The position numbers were made by a program, and so were the translations under genes. This document shows, piece after piece, positions 1-8,383 of a stretch of 38,641 nt of DNA. The DNA lies in contig JAPLUN010000653.1 in assembly GCA_026397715.1 (NCBI GenBank), positions 1-38,641 of the forward strand, given 5' to 3'. The stretch's first letter is position 1, and the number at the start of each line of letters is the position of its first letter. Source of the stretch: Verrucomicrobiota bacterium. GTDB lineage: Bacteria > Verrucomicrobiota > Verrucomicrobiia > Verrucomicrobiales > Verrucomicrobiaceae. Below the pieces are notes generated by a model that did no database searches, was not told where the DNA came from, and saw only the letters and a list, made by a program, of their open reading frames with translations.

Positions 1-677
1 TTGAAAAGATGCGCCATGACCCAGAGAGCAACGACGCCCTGATCCACCTTGCCGAATTGCCAAGGTCCGGCGACAACGCCACAGCGATTGATGACGGCTT
101 TCAAGCCGAAGCTGGCCCGATATTCTTCAATCAACTGCTCGGCGGCGAGTTTGGTGAAACCATACAAGGATCGTGCACCGCCCAAGTTAAGCGACTCGCT
201 GACCCCAGCTGAACTGATGCCTGCGGTGCCTTCATCCAACCAACGAAAGCGTGTACCATCTTCCACCCATGGGTGCGCCTCCAGCTGTGCCACGGGATAG
301 ACACGGCTGGTGGAAAGAAAGATGACACGTGACTGCCAGGTCCTGGCTTTTTCCAGGCAGTGATAGGCACCCACCAGATTTGTCTGAAATAGGTAATCGG
401 GCGAGCCGTCCTGTCCGGCCAAGACGGAGGGTTCGGCGGAGCACTCGATGAGCACTTCGAACGGGCCTGCGGGAAACTCGCCGGGATGACGAATGTCCCC
501 ACGATGAAATTCGATGCCCATTGCCTGCAGTCTGGGGACGTTGATCTCGGAGCCCTTGCGATGGAAATTGTCCATGCAGACAATCACAGCATGAGGGTGG
601 GCCGCCCGCAGGTGACAGGCCAGATTCGAGCCGATGAAGCCCGCGCCACCGGTAATAAGGATGCTTGCCGGAATCAT
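1..677 (-). CDS. NAD-dependent sugar epimerase/dehydratase, CDP-paratose 2-epimerase-like (3' end cut by window)
   Basis: This is a short-chain dehydrogenase/reductase-fold nucleotide-sugar enzyme. It starts at the ATG at 677-675 and runs off the left edge after 225 codons. The Rossmann nucleotide-binding motif GGAGFIGSN lies at residues 10-18, an STSRVY segment precedes the active site, and a YGFTK (YxxxK) catalytic pair lies near residue 180. The stretch NRCGVVAGPWQFGKVDQG and the early MDNFHRKGS resemble CDP-tyvelose/CDP-paratose 2-epimerases more than UDP-glucose 4-epimerases. The substrate is inferred. It lies in the polysaccharide cluster, 117 bp downstream of a methyltransferase gene on the same strand. 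No clear Shine-Dalgarno sequence precedes the start. The gene is almost certainly real; the exact specificity is open. Confidence 0.85.
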   Translation of the reverse strand, partial: MIPASILITGGAGFIGSNLACHLRAAHPHAVIVCMDNFHRKGSEINVPRLQAMGIEFHRGDIRHPGEFPAGPFEVLIECSAEPSVLAGQDGSPDYLFQTNLVGAYHCLEKARTWQSRVIFLSTSRVYPVAQLEAHPWVEDGTRFRWLDEGTAGISSAGVSESLNLGGARSLYGFTKLAAEQLIEEYRASFGLKAVINRCGVVAGPWQFGKVDQGVVALWVMAHLF

Positions 678-794
678 GCTAGATTTTCACCCGTGAATCC
701 CAAAAACAGCAACCGTGCGAATCAAATTCCAAGCTACCACTTATATATTCTCCAGGCGATTTAGAATTAGCTTACAAACCCAAATCAAGCTCTG

Positions 795-1484
795 CTAACG
801 AATCCCAAACAGACGTGTAACCAAACGGCCAGCACCCAACTGGATACGCAAGGCCCAGTCTTTCAGGCGAAGTTTCCAGAGTATACGTCGAAAATAGGGA
901 GTTTGATAATCTGAGTTCACTAAGTCCGCACAACGCCGCCCATTGCAAATACTGAAGAGTTCATACTTCGAAAGATCAGTCTCCAAGAAAGATTCGGGTT
1001 TCCGTGCAGCCACGCAGGAACCGGGCCCTTGAGCATCGAACTCCGTTCGAATCTCCTCGAAATCTCCAAACAACACCTGAAAATCTTCAGGCTGGTAACG
1101 CCAAAAATCAGAATAGAGTCCATGGTATGGGTAGCCTTGAGCAGGCGAGGTCATCAGCACCAGACCACCAGGTTTACATACGCCCTTGATGTTATGCAGA
1201 GATGTACGCCAGTGACGAGTGTGCTCCATCATTTCGAGACATATGACGATATCAAAGCTATCACTACCAAAGCGTTCCAGACTGTCGTCGGCATTCATGA
1301 CTATGTCCACGCCATGACCTGGCTCCATGTCAATGCCGACATACTCGGCGCAGCCCCAATACTCTATCAAAGGCCGCATGCTGCCATTGTAGTCGGAGGA
1401 ACCCACATCCAGAACTCGCTTGCCCCGCACCATGTCCGGGCTGAGGTGCTTGGCGGCAAACATTACGCAACTGACTCTTGGCAT
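795..1484 (-). CDS. Class I SAM-dependent methyltransferase
   Basis: A 229-residue protein with the Rossmann methyltransferase layout. Motif I is VLDVGSSDYNGS starting at residue 24, an acidic YVGID strand near residue 50 is likely to bind the SAM ribose, EMMEH is at motif IV, and KPGGLVLMTSP is the strand 5 region. The fold resembles the Methyltransf_11 group. The C-terminal half matches no domain I can name and probably sets the acceptor. It lies between two CDP-paratose-epimerase-like genes, so a sugar or glycan methyltransferase is likely, but this is inferred from context. The start is uncertain: an ATG at 1484 is used here, and a second ATG seven codons in (1463) has a weak purine-rich upstream sequence. 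Confidence 0.8.
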   Translation of the reverse strand: MPRVSCVMFAAKHLSPDMVRGKRVLDVGSSDYNGSMRPLIEYWGCAEYVGIDMEPGHGVDIVMNADDSLERFGSDSFDIVICLEMMEHTRHWRTSLHNIKGVCKPGGLVLMTSPAQGYPYHGLYSDFWRYQPEDFQVLFGDFEEIRTEFDAQGPGSCVAARKPESFLETDLSKYELFSICNGRRCADLVNSDYQTPYFRRILWKLRLKDWALRIQLGAGRLVTRLFGIR

Positions 1485-1549
1485 AAAAGTATGTTAAATG
1501 GAGGGTTGTGGCCTTAATGATCTTCAAACTAGCTTTTTATCAGCTTAAA

Positions 1550-2500
1550 TTAAACCCTTCTGTGGCAGTAGCCGTCAAGAAGTTTAAGCTCTGACGGGTT
1601 CTCTAGTCGTGGCTTGATAAATCTCTTCAAACACATCATCCAGCGTCTTGGTGATGCCCCATCCGGGATAGTGAGACCACCGCCGATGTTGTAAACCTCG
1701 CCGCAGCGAGGATTTTCAAAGAAGGCGTGCATGAAGCGGACGACATCGAAGCTGTGAATGTTGTCCCTCACCTGCTTGCCTTTGTAGCCAAAGACATTGT
1801 ACTTTTTTCCGGCCAGGTTGCATTTGATGAGGTAGCTGAGGAAGCCATGGAGCTCGACACCGCTGTGGTTCGGGCCCGTAAGACAGCCACCACGCAGGGC
1901 GCAGGTCTTCATGCCAAAGTAGCGCCCATACTCCTGCACCATGACATCGGCAGCGACCTTCGATGCGCCGAAAAGGCTGTGCTTGCTCTGATCAATGGAG
2001 AATTCCTCAGTAATGCCGCCTACATAGGCGGGATCATCATAATCCCAGCGGGTATCCAGCTCTTTAAGCTTGATGGCGTTGGGACGGTCACCATAGACCT
2101 TGTTGGTGCTCATATGAATGAACACGGCCTCCGAGGCATGGAGGCGGGTGGCCTCCAATAGATTCAAGGTGCCGACAGCGTTCGTATCAAAATCATCAAA
2201 AGGCCGCGAGGCGGCGAGATCATGGCTGGGCTGCGCAGCGGTATGGACGACGTGGGTAGGCGTCAGTGTGGCGAGGCAGTCGAGCACAGCCTTACGATCC
2301 CGGATGTCGAGCTCGTGATGATGAAATGATGGATGCGCTGCCTTGAGCCGCTCCTGATTCCAGCGGGTGTCTCCTTGTGGGCCGAAGAAGTCGGCACGCA
2401 TGTTGTTATCCACGCCATGGACCTGCCAGCCCTGCTGACAAAAATAATCGACGACTTCGGAACCGATGAGACCGGAGGATCCGGTGACGAGGAGTTTCAT
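1550..2500 (-). pseudogene. CDP-paratose 2-epimerase-like gene with deleted, frameshifted C-terminus
   Basis: The true start is the ATG at 2500 ([14 protein letters not shown]); longer upstream reading is out of family. Residues 1-275 look intact: a GSSGLIGS nucleotide-binding loop at 7-14, STNKVYGD at 131-138, KHSLFGASK at 173-181, and [16 protein letters not shown]. After YNIGGG (270-275) the reading frame yields an unrelated 41-residue tail ending at 1550. In another frame, from about 1673 down to a TAA at 1584-1586, the sequence reads [20 protein letters not shown]. That is the expected end of this family. About 45-50 family residues are therefore missing, with a shift of frame. This may be a real broken gene, a functional variant, or an assembly error. 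The position of the usual catalytic Tyr is Phe177; I believe this subfamily often has Phe there, but could not check. The gene starts 40 bp after the flippase stop. Confidence 0.75.
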
Positions 2501-2540
2501 GAAAAAAGTGGAAATCGAAGCTGAATGAAGCCGATTTGAT

Positions 2541-3851
2541 TCAGCATATTCGAGCCGCTGGCTGAATGCGAGGGTCGTGAGTGAGTCCGAAGATGCATGT
2601 GGCCAAAGCATGGCCGCACTGCACGGCCGACGAAGCGATGATGAACCAAGCCAGCCCCATCACGCTGTTTAGAGGCAGCAGGCAGGCGGCCACCGCCTGG
2701 GTGGTGAGGGTTAATGGAATGTTGAGCCAGGCCAGGTGATTCCATCCGCGGGACGCATTCAAGGCCCAGACAAAACCAGATACGTTGGTGAAGGCCATGC
2801 CCGCCAGCACTACTACTAGCTCCCGCTGCAGGTGCGCGTACTTGCCACCTAGGACCCAGAGGAACCAATGCCCCTGCCACCAGGCGAACGCCAGAAGCAC
2901 GGCGCTGAATAAGGTCGTGCCAGCCACAAGGGTGATCGCCATAGCCCACATCCGTTTTCTGTCCGAGGCGCGGGCAAAGGAAGGAAACACGAACTGCCCG
3001 AGAGGCCCGGCGAGCACGGCGAAGATGACGGCGAGGCGATTCAGCGCCCCGAGATCCGAGACCTCGCTGGTGGTGGCAAAGACGCTGATCAGCCATGTTG
3101 CAAGCTGGCCTTGAATGCAGATGAAAATGCAGTTTGGCAGCAACTGAAGCACCACCGCCCAGATGCGAGCACTATGATCGGCGATGCCAGTGGGCTGCAC
3201 ATCCCCCAGCAATGGCAGAACCTGCATACGTACGATGCCATACTGGGTAAGATGGGCCACAAAAACCGCCGTGAGAGCAGTGAGTGGAGTGAGCCCGCCC
3301 AGCAGAGCCAGTGCCGCTGTCAGCGCAGTCCGGACAATGACAGGCAAAAGATCTGCGACTTGAAGCTGCCGGGTGCGCGATTGCAGACGGTTGACGACAT
3401 TGAAAATCGAGGTGGTGGAAACCTGCCAGATGGGTGCGAGCACCAGGGCGGTAAGCCCTAGTGCAGCGGGAAGGCCTGCGCCATTGCGCAGCAGCAGCCA
3501 GAGCGAAATGCCAGCAACGATGACCGAGGATAGAGCTGCCAGTTTCACCCGCAGGCGCAGCGCGGCCTGCACCAAGCCTTTCAAAGATGCTTTGTCCTGC
3601 CAGATCCCACCACCGATGGAGGTGACTGCGTTGACAATGCCTGCATCCGCCAGGACGGCCAGCGCGGCGCTCATGCTGCTGGCGATGGTGAACCAGGCGT
3701 AATCCGGCTTTTCCAAAGTGCGCACCAGCAGGAATCCCGCGACGGCATTCAGCGCCTGCACGAACAACTGCACCAATGCGAAGCCGCCAAAGACCGCGCT
3801 CCAGCGGTAAAGGCGCAGTCGATTGTGGCGAAGTGACAGCCATGATAACAT
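2541..3851 (-). CDS. Polysaccharide flippase (Wzx/MOP superfamily)
   Basis: A 436-residue, very hydrophobic protein with roughly 12 membrane segments and short charged loops. This is the profile of O-antigen or exopolysaccharide flippases of the MATE/MOP exporter superfamily. The N-terminal part ([20 protein letters not shown], then [16 protein letters not shown]) matches the usual start of this family: first helix, then a conserved charged loop and second helix. Such proteins move undecaprenyl-diphosphate-linked sugar repeats across the inner membrane. It lies directly upstream of an epimerase gene and diverges from the family-25 glycosyltransferase gene by under 90 bp. Wzx proteins diverge fast, so the call relies on topology and context. 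No Wzy polymerase is visible in the window. Confidence 0.82.
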   Translation of the reverse strand: MLSWLSLRHNRLRLYRWSAVFGGFALVQLFVQALNAVAGFLLVRTLEKPDYAWFTIASSMSAALAVLADAGIVNAVTSIGGGIWQDKASLKGLVQAALRLRVKLAALSSVIVAGISLWLLLRNGAGLPAALGLTALVLAPIWQVSTTSIFNVVNRLQSRTRQLQVADLLPVIVRTALTAALALLGGLTPLTALTAVFVAHLTQYGIVRMQVLPLLGDVQPTGIADHSARIWAVVLQLLPNCIFICIQGQLATWLISVFATTSEVSDLGALNRLAVIFAVLAGPLGQFVFPSFARASDRKRMWAMAITLVAGTTLFSAVLLAFAWWQGHWFLWVLGGKYAHLQRELVVVLAGMAFTNVSGFVWALNASRGWNHLAWLNIPLTLTTQAVAACLLPLNSVMGLAWFIIASSAVQCGHALATCIFGLTHDPRIQPAARIC

Positions 3852-3935
3852 TCGAGACGAGTGAGGAGCTGAGCAAGCTTGCGGCTCTTAGCTGTTGCAG
3901 GAACTGCAGGGTGTGTGAGAAACTGCCTTCCGCAT

Positions 3936-4655
3936 ATGGAACAAGCCGCTGCCGCCATCACTCCGGAAAACCTGCGGGTGCATGTCATCCATTATACACG
4001 CCTGACCGAACGCCGGGCGCACATGGAGCGGACGTTGCTGGAGCATGGGCTGGACCACTTTCCTGTAAGCTGGATGACAGACCATGATCGCGAGGAGGTG
4101 CTGGCGGGAGGTGCGTTTGAACGCGGCGAGTGGGGCGACCCAAAGGCGATCGCAGCGGGTTCGGTCTCTCTGATCTTGAAGCATCTGGCGGTGTACCGCA
4201 AAGTCGTGGCTGAGCCGCATGCCTGGCATCTGATCCTGGAAGATGATGTACTGATCCGCCCCGGCTTTCTGCCCGCGTTGACAGACTGCCTGAATGAGCT
4301 GCCAAAAGAGTGGGATCTGTGCTTTGTGGGGCAGGGCTGTGATCTGCACGTACCCTTGTGGCTGCGCCGCGCCGGCAAGCACGTCTACTGGCGCGGCTGG
4401 AAACGCGGGCTGCTGTGGGGTGGTGGCGGCTGCTCCCGCTGCACGGAGGCGTATCTTATTCATCCCGGCTGCGCGGAGCGTGTGTTGTCCAGCCGGTTTG
4501 CGCATCCGCCGTTCAACCGTCCCATCGACTGGCATCTGAATGCCGCAGGCAAGGCTTTGCATATCCATTCTTACTGGGCTGAGCCACCTTTGGTTACCCA
4601 AGGGGCGTTCGAGAGTTGGATGAACGACCCCACATTGAACCCTCCAAGGCCATGA
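3936..4655 (+). CDS. Glycosyltransferase family 25 (LPS-type galactosyltransferase)
   Basis: A 239-residue protein with the GT25 signatures. An N-terminal VIHYTRLTERRAHM segment (residues 17-30) binds the nucleotide-sugar donor region. SVSLILKHLAVYRKV follows at about 76-90, then the acidic LILEDDV motif with Glu102-Asp103-Asp104 (metal/donor site), and a TEAYLIHP segment near the C-terminus. It would transfer a sugar, often galactose, onto LPS core or a glycan at the cytoplasmic face. It is the only plus-strand gene among minus-strand neighbours and converges with the FkbM gene 65 bp downstream. The start is ambiguous. The ATG at 3936 fits the family length; a TTG at 3879 has a GAGGAG ten bases upstream but adds 19 residues outside the family alignment. 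Confidence 0.83.
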   Translation: MEQAAAAITPENLRVHVIHYTRLTERRAHMERTLLEHGLDHFPVSWMTDHDREEVLAGGAFERGEWGDPKAIAAGSVSLILKHLAVYRKVVAEPHAWHLILEDDVLIRPGFLPALTDCLNELPKEWDLCFVGQGCDLHVPLWLRRAGKHVYWRGWKRGLLWGGGGCSRCTEAYLIHPGCAERVLSSRFAHPPFNRPIDWHLNAAGKALHIHSYWAEPPLVTQGAFESWMNDPTLNPPRP

Positions 4656-4661
4656 TCGGCG

Positions 4662-4683
4662 CAGAGTCGTTGCCTTCACTCTG
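4662..4683. terminator. Short inverted repeat between convergent genes (weak terminator candidate)
   Basis: CAGAGT and ACTCTG form a perfect 6-bp stem around a 10-base loop in the 65-bp gap between the convergent glycosyltransferase and FkbM genes. The location suits a bidirectional terminator, but no T-tract follows on either strand, so the call is weak. Confidence 0.2.
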
Positions 4684-4720
4684 TGATCAATACGTTCCAT
4701 GTCTGAGTCAGCGTTACTAT

Positions 4721-5551
4721 CTACCTGCGAATGGCCAGCCAGTTTCCGACAAGATTGCGGTAATCTTCAATTTGAACGGGAGTATCCCGCGCCTTCCCTT
4801 GATCCACGGAGCGCACGTCGAATCCGGCGGATTCCAAATACGTCAACAAATCATTGGCTGTAAAGCCATGACGGGCTGAGTTCGGATCCCCGGCTTCAAT
4901 CAAAATCTGTCGCGTATTTTTGAGCAGGCTGCTGGCACCGCGCAGCACAGCGAGTTCCACACCCTCGACATCGATCTTTAAGAGATCACAGCGAAGCAAG
5001 TCCGGAAACAAAACATCCAAGGTGGTGACCGGGACTGTGATCCTTTTGGTGTTCAAGCCCGAGTGGTGGGCTGAACCTTTAGGAACCATGAAATTCATGT
5101 CATCACGGCGGTCATCGGTGAACTGCGCACCCCGTTCACTGGGGGCGTCTGCAACGGCGACGGCATAACGCTGAACCTGCGGTGAACTGAACTGGTTTAG
5201 GCTGAGGTTTTCCTCCAGACACCGATGAATGAAGGGATGCGGCTCAATGGCATGAACAACGCCATTCTCGCCGACGGAGCACGCCCCTTCCATGGCGGTA
5301 AATCCAATGTTGGCTCCGACGTCAATCATCGTGTCTCCCGGTTTGAGAAGTGAACGGATGATGTCCAAATCGGCATCCCTTTGATGCCGGTCCACCCAGA
5401 GCTGCCAGGCAAGGTTGGCAGGATGCAGATGGAGTCGGAACGAACGCATTGGAAAAGTGATCCGCCTTCCCCAGCCGGTGCGCCAGAAAACTTGGGCGAC
5501 CAAAAAACGAAACGGCTTCGGATGGCGCAGCACACTGAAGAGACGGTTCAT
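4721..5551 (-). CDS. FkbM-family SAM-dependent methyltransferase
   Basis: A 276-residue protein with the FkbM domain. DVGANIGF (77-84) is the SAM loop, AIEPHP (101-106) is the acidic motif, and KIDVEGVELAVLRG is the classic second signature, followed by a long C-terminal region. FkbM enzymes O-methylate sugars or other natural products, and in polysaccharide clusters they are usually glycan methyltransferases. The ATG at 5551 (MNRLFSV) is preferred. A GTG at 5581 would add ten residues and overlap the rfbB stop (GTGACTAA), so translational coupling with rfbB is possible. The protein has no signal peptide and should act in the cytoplasm. Confidence 0.87.
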   Translation of the reverse strand: MNRLFSVLRHPKPFRFLVAQVFWRTGWGRRITFPMRSFRLHLHPANLAWQLWVDRHQRDADLDIIRSLLKPGDTMIDVGANIGFTAMEGACSVGENGVVHAIEPHPFIHRCLEENLSLNQFSSPQVQRYAVAVADAPSERGAQFTDDRRDDMNFMVPKGSAHHSGLNTKRITVPVTTLDVLFPDLLRCDLLKIDVEGVELAVLRGASSLLKNTRQILIEAGDPNSARHGFTANDLLTYLESAGFDVRSVDQGKARDTPVQIEDYRNLVGNWLAIRR

Positions 5552-5573
5552 TGAAGGTTGGATCCCACATGAA

Positions 5574-6608
5574 TTAGTCACGAGCTATCGATTCCACCCA
5601 GACCTGATGCTGAAGATACCACGACACGGTATCATGCAGCCCCTTGTCAAGGGTGTGTGCAGGATACCAGCCGAGTTCGACACTGATCTTCGTCGCATCC
5701 ATGGCGTAGCGTCGATCATGACCGGGACGGTCAGAGACAAAAGTGATGAGGCTGCGCGAATGGCCACCGAGTTCGGGCTTTAGGTCGTCCAGCATATCAC
5801 AGATCATCCGCACGAGATGCACATTTGCCAGTTCATTACGGCCGCCGATGTTGTATGTCTCTCCGACTTGGCCTCTGCTGAGAACCGACCAAAGCGCTGC
5901 AACATGATCGCAGACGTAAATCCAATCGCGCACGTTCATTCCATCGCCGTAGATGGGGACAGGCTCACGGGCGAGGACACTTTGAATGACAACCGGGATG
6001 AGTTTCTCAGGAAACTGATACGGGCCATAATTATTCGAGCATCGCGTGATGAGGACAGGAAGTTCGTAGGTTTGGTGGTAACTGCGCACGAGCATGTCGC
6101 TCGCCGCTTTGCTGGCAGAATAGGGTGAATTGGGTGCGCAGGGAGAGGCCTCAGTAAAGGCGGGATCGTCAGAACTGAGGGAGCCGAAAACCTCATCGGT
6201 CGAGACGTGAAGAAACCTGGCTGCTTGATTCTGGATGCCTGTGGCAGGATCGAACCAGAGGGCGCGGCAGGCTTCGAGGAGGTGGAAGGTGCCGTTGATA
6301 TTGGTGGTGATGAAATCACCCGGAGCTGTGATGCTGCTATCAACGTGAGATTCGGCGGCGAGATGCATGACGTGTGTGATGTCCTGCTCGCGAATGACGC
6401 GGAGGACTTCTTCCTTGTCGCGGAGATCGACCTGCTCAAAGGCATATCGTGGGTGGACACCATGAATGCCGTCGAGATTTTCGAGGCGACCGGCATAGGT
6501 AAGGCAGTCCAGATTGACAAGCTTCGAGATCTCAGGCTGGTCAATGACATGCCGGATGAGATTGGAGCCGATGAAGCCTGCCCCGCCAGTGATGAGAAGA
6601 TTCATCAT
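5574..6608 (-). CDS. rfbB: dTDP-glucose 4,6-dehydratase
   Basis: RmlB converts dTDP-glucose to dTDP-4-keto-6-deoxyglucose, the branch point to dTDP-rhamnose and other 6-deoxysugars. The 344-residue protein has GGAGFIGSN at 8-16 for NAD+, the catalytic Thr-Asp-Glu (STDEVFG, 137-139), the YSASK pair (Tyr163, Lys167), RCSNNYGPYQFPEKLIP for substrate binding, and VRDWIYV and GETYNIGG near the C-terminus. Length and motifs are fully typical. Its ATG overlaps the stop of the upstream UbiE-like gene by four bases (ATGA), which implies coupled translation. rfbA lies one gene further upstream. rfbC and rfbD are not in the window, so the end product cannot be read from this sequence. Confidence 0.96.
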   Translation of the reverse strand: MMNLLITGGAGFIGSNLIRHVIDQPEISKLVNLDCLTYAGRLENLDGIHGVHPRYAFEQVDLRDKEEVLRVIREQDITHVMHLAAESHVDSSITAPGDFITTNINGTFHLLEACRALWFDPATGIQNQAARFLHVSTDEVFGSLSSDDPAFTEASPCAPNSPYSASKAASDMLVRSYHQTYELPVLITRCSNNYGPYQFPEKLIPVVIQSVLAREPVPIYGDGMNVRDWIYVCDHVAALWSVLSRGQVGETYNIGGRNELANVHLVRMICDMLDDLKPELGGHSRSLITFVSDRPGHDRRYAMDATKISVELGWYPAHTLDKGLHDTVSWYLQHQVWVESIARD

Positions 6609-7336
6609 GCTTTGACGGCAGCGTATTCGCTGAAGACGCCCATGCAGGCGATGCGCCGGGCTTCTTGGAAACCGGCAGCCTTGAGAGCGGAGACGACGGC
6701 CTCAGGACGGACACAGGCATCCATGGTTTCCCAAAAGTACACCATCATCTCCTCTGCTTTTTGGCTGCGGGTGAGCAGACGGGCGAAGAAGGGATACAAA
6801 ATGCCGAAGTAAAGTTTGAAGAGAGCTGAGCCGATCCTGCCCGCTGGACGGGTGGCCTCCATGATGAGGACACGTCCACCGGGCTTGAGTACACGATGAA
6901 ATTCACGGAAGGTGGCCTCCAGATCGGCGAAGTGGCGCAGTGCGTAGCCCACCGTGAGAAAGTCGTAGGCGTTGGCTTCGACAGGCATGCTCTCCGCACG
7001 ACTCTGGATGAAGCGTGCGTTTGGCAGCTTTCCCTTGGCCACAGCCAGCATGCCATCGCTAGGCTCCACGCAGGTGATGGTGCTATCACCACCGAGCACC
7101 TGGCTGGCGGCTACGGCGACGAGGCCAGTGCCGCAGGCGACATCAAGATGCTGCATGCCGGGCCGCAGGCCATGGCGGCTCTGCGCCGTCCTGCGGTAGA
7201 GATTGCCCGTACCGAAAAATCCCCAATCGACGATGGGATCGTAATGCGCGGCCCCCTGATCGAAGAGTTCTTTGACGTAGTCCTGCCGCTCTTCGGGCTG
7301 CGCATAGCGATGGGATAGTACTGGATGGGGAATCAT
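6605..7336 (-). CDS. UbiE/MenG-like SAM-dependent methyltransferase
   Basis: A 243-residue class I methyltransferase of the UbiE/COQ5 type. LDVACGTGLVA (64-74) is motif I, CVEPSDGML binds SAM, VGYALRHF and LEATFREFHRVLKPGGRVLIME are typical of the family, and a YFWETMDACVRPEAVVSAL region precedes a GVFSEY end. The C-terminus differs from true menaquinone/ubiquinone enzymes, which end with a TGG-containing strand. The position, seven bases after rfbA and overlapping rfbB by four bases, argues for a role in the deoxysugar/glycan pathway rather than quinone synthesis, but the substrate is unknown. The start at ATG 7336 is preferred to a GTG at 7366 that would overlap the rfbA end. Confidence 0.85.
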   Translation of the reverse strand: MIPHPVLSHRYAQPEERQDYVKELFDQGAAHYDPIVDWGFFGTGNLYRRTAQSRHGLRPGMQHLDVACGTGLVAVAASQVLGGDSTITCVEPSDGMLAVAKGKLPNARFIQSRAESMPVEANAYDFLTVGYALRHFADLEATFREFHRVLKPGGRVLIMEATRPAGRIGSALFKLYFGILYPFFARLLTRSQKAEEMMVYFWETMDACVRPEAVVSALKAAGFQEARRIACMGVFSEYAAVKA

Positions 7337-7343
7337 GGAAGTT

Positions 7344-8231
7344 TCAGGCGCTTTTAAGACCAACACGTTTCACCTCGATGGCAACGTCGGCGAGGTAGTC
7401 GCGGTACTCGCACTGGGGCATTCCAGTCACGAGGTTTTCAAAGTCGTCGAGGGAAAGAAAGCCGCGATGCAGCGAGGCCTCTTCCGGGCAGCCGAGTTTC
7501 ATGCCCTGGCGTTTTTCGATGGTCTGCACATAGGCAGAGGCCTCGTGCAGGCTGCTGCTGGTGCCTGCATCCAGCCAGGCGGTGCCACGACTGAGGCGCT
7601 GGACGCGCAGGGTGCCACGGCGCAGGTATTTCTTGTTCACATCGGTGATTTCGAGTTCGCCACGAGGTGAAGGCTTCAAATTCCGGGCGATGGCAACGAC
7701 CTCGTTGTCATATAGATAGACGCCAGGCACGGCATAATTGCTGCGCGGGTGTGCAGGCTTTTCTTCGAGTGAAACCGCCCGGCCTTCGGCGTCAAATTCC
7801 ACCACCCCGTACCGTTCAGGGTCGTTGACATGATAGGCAAATATGGTGGCACCGGATTTGAATTCGGCAAAGGCACGTGGAAAGGCATCTCCACCAAAGA
7901 AAATGTTGTCGCCGAGGATCAAGGTCACCGGGTCTTGGCCAATGAAGGATGCGGCGATGAGGAATGCCTGCGCGATTCCTTCGGGCCTGGCCTGTTCACG
8001 GTATTCAATTGAAATGCCCCACTGCGAACCGTCTCCAAGCAAGCGCTGAAATCGTGGCAAATCCTGAGGGGAAGAGATGAGGCAGAACTCACGGATACCG
8101 GAAGCAATGAGGACGGTGAGCGGGTAGTACACCATGGGCTTGTCATAGACCGGCTGCAACTGCTTGGACGCCACCTGCGTGAGGGGATACAGCCGTGATC
8201 CCACACCGCCTGCGAGGATGATGCCTTTCAT
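7344..8231 (-). CDS. rfbA: Glucose-1-phosphate thymidylyltransferase
   Basis: RmlA joins dTTP and glucose-1-phosphate to make dTDP-glucose, which RfbB then dehydrates. The protein is 295 residues from the ATG at 8231. It starts MKGIILAGGVGSRLYPLT (nucleotide-binding loop) and continues with SKQLQPVYDKPMVYYPL, LILGDNIFFG, RYGVVEFD, EEKPAHPRSNYAVPG, GELEITDVN and RGTAWLDAGT (metal-binding Asp). All are family hallmarks and the length is standard. The frame is open further upstream to 8384, but that stretch matches nothing in the family. The 152-bp gap to the acetyltransferase gene contains a 5-bp GC hairpin (8291-8303) and no convincing promoter. Confidence 0.96.
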   Translation of the reverse strand: MKGIILAGGVGSRLYPLTQVASKQLQPVYDKPMVYYPLTVLIASGIREFCLISSPQDLPRFQRLLGDGSQWGISIEYREQARPEGIAQAFLIAASFIGQDPVTLILGDNIFFGGDAFPRAFAEFKSGATIFAYHVNDPERYGVVEFDAEGRAVSLEEKPAHPRSNYAVPGVYLYDNEVVAIARNLKPSPRGELEITDVNKKYLRRGTLRVQRLSRGTAWLDAGTSSSLHEASAYVQTIEKRQGMKLGCPEEASLHRGFLSLDDFENLVTGMPQCEYRDYLADVAIEVKRVGLKSA

Positions 8232-8383
8232 GACAAGCAAAGGGGGATGTGCGCCATGACGGAAAATATCGAAGAACGAAAGACGAAGCCCCGGCAAGGC
8301 CGGCACATTTTGGCTGAAGATGTCTTTAACACTTCGCTGAGAACTCTCACATTTTTCGACACCAGGTCTTACTCGCCCTTTCA

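Noticed and set aside
1485-1549. Possible hairpin between the methyltransferase and the broken epimerase
   Set aside because: Only a 4-bp AGCT stem could be formed; it is not distinguishable from chance.
3888-4700. 270-codon frame antisense to the glycosyltransferase
   Set aside because: No family motif; the plus-strand frame carries the EDD and other GT25 signatures.
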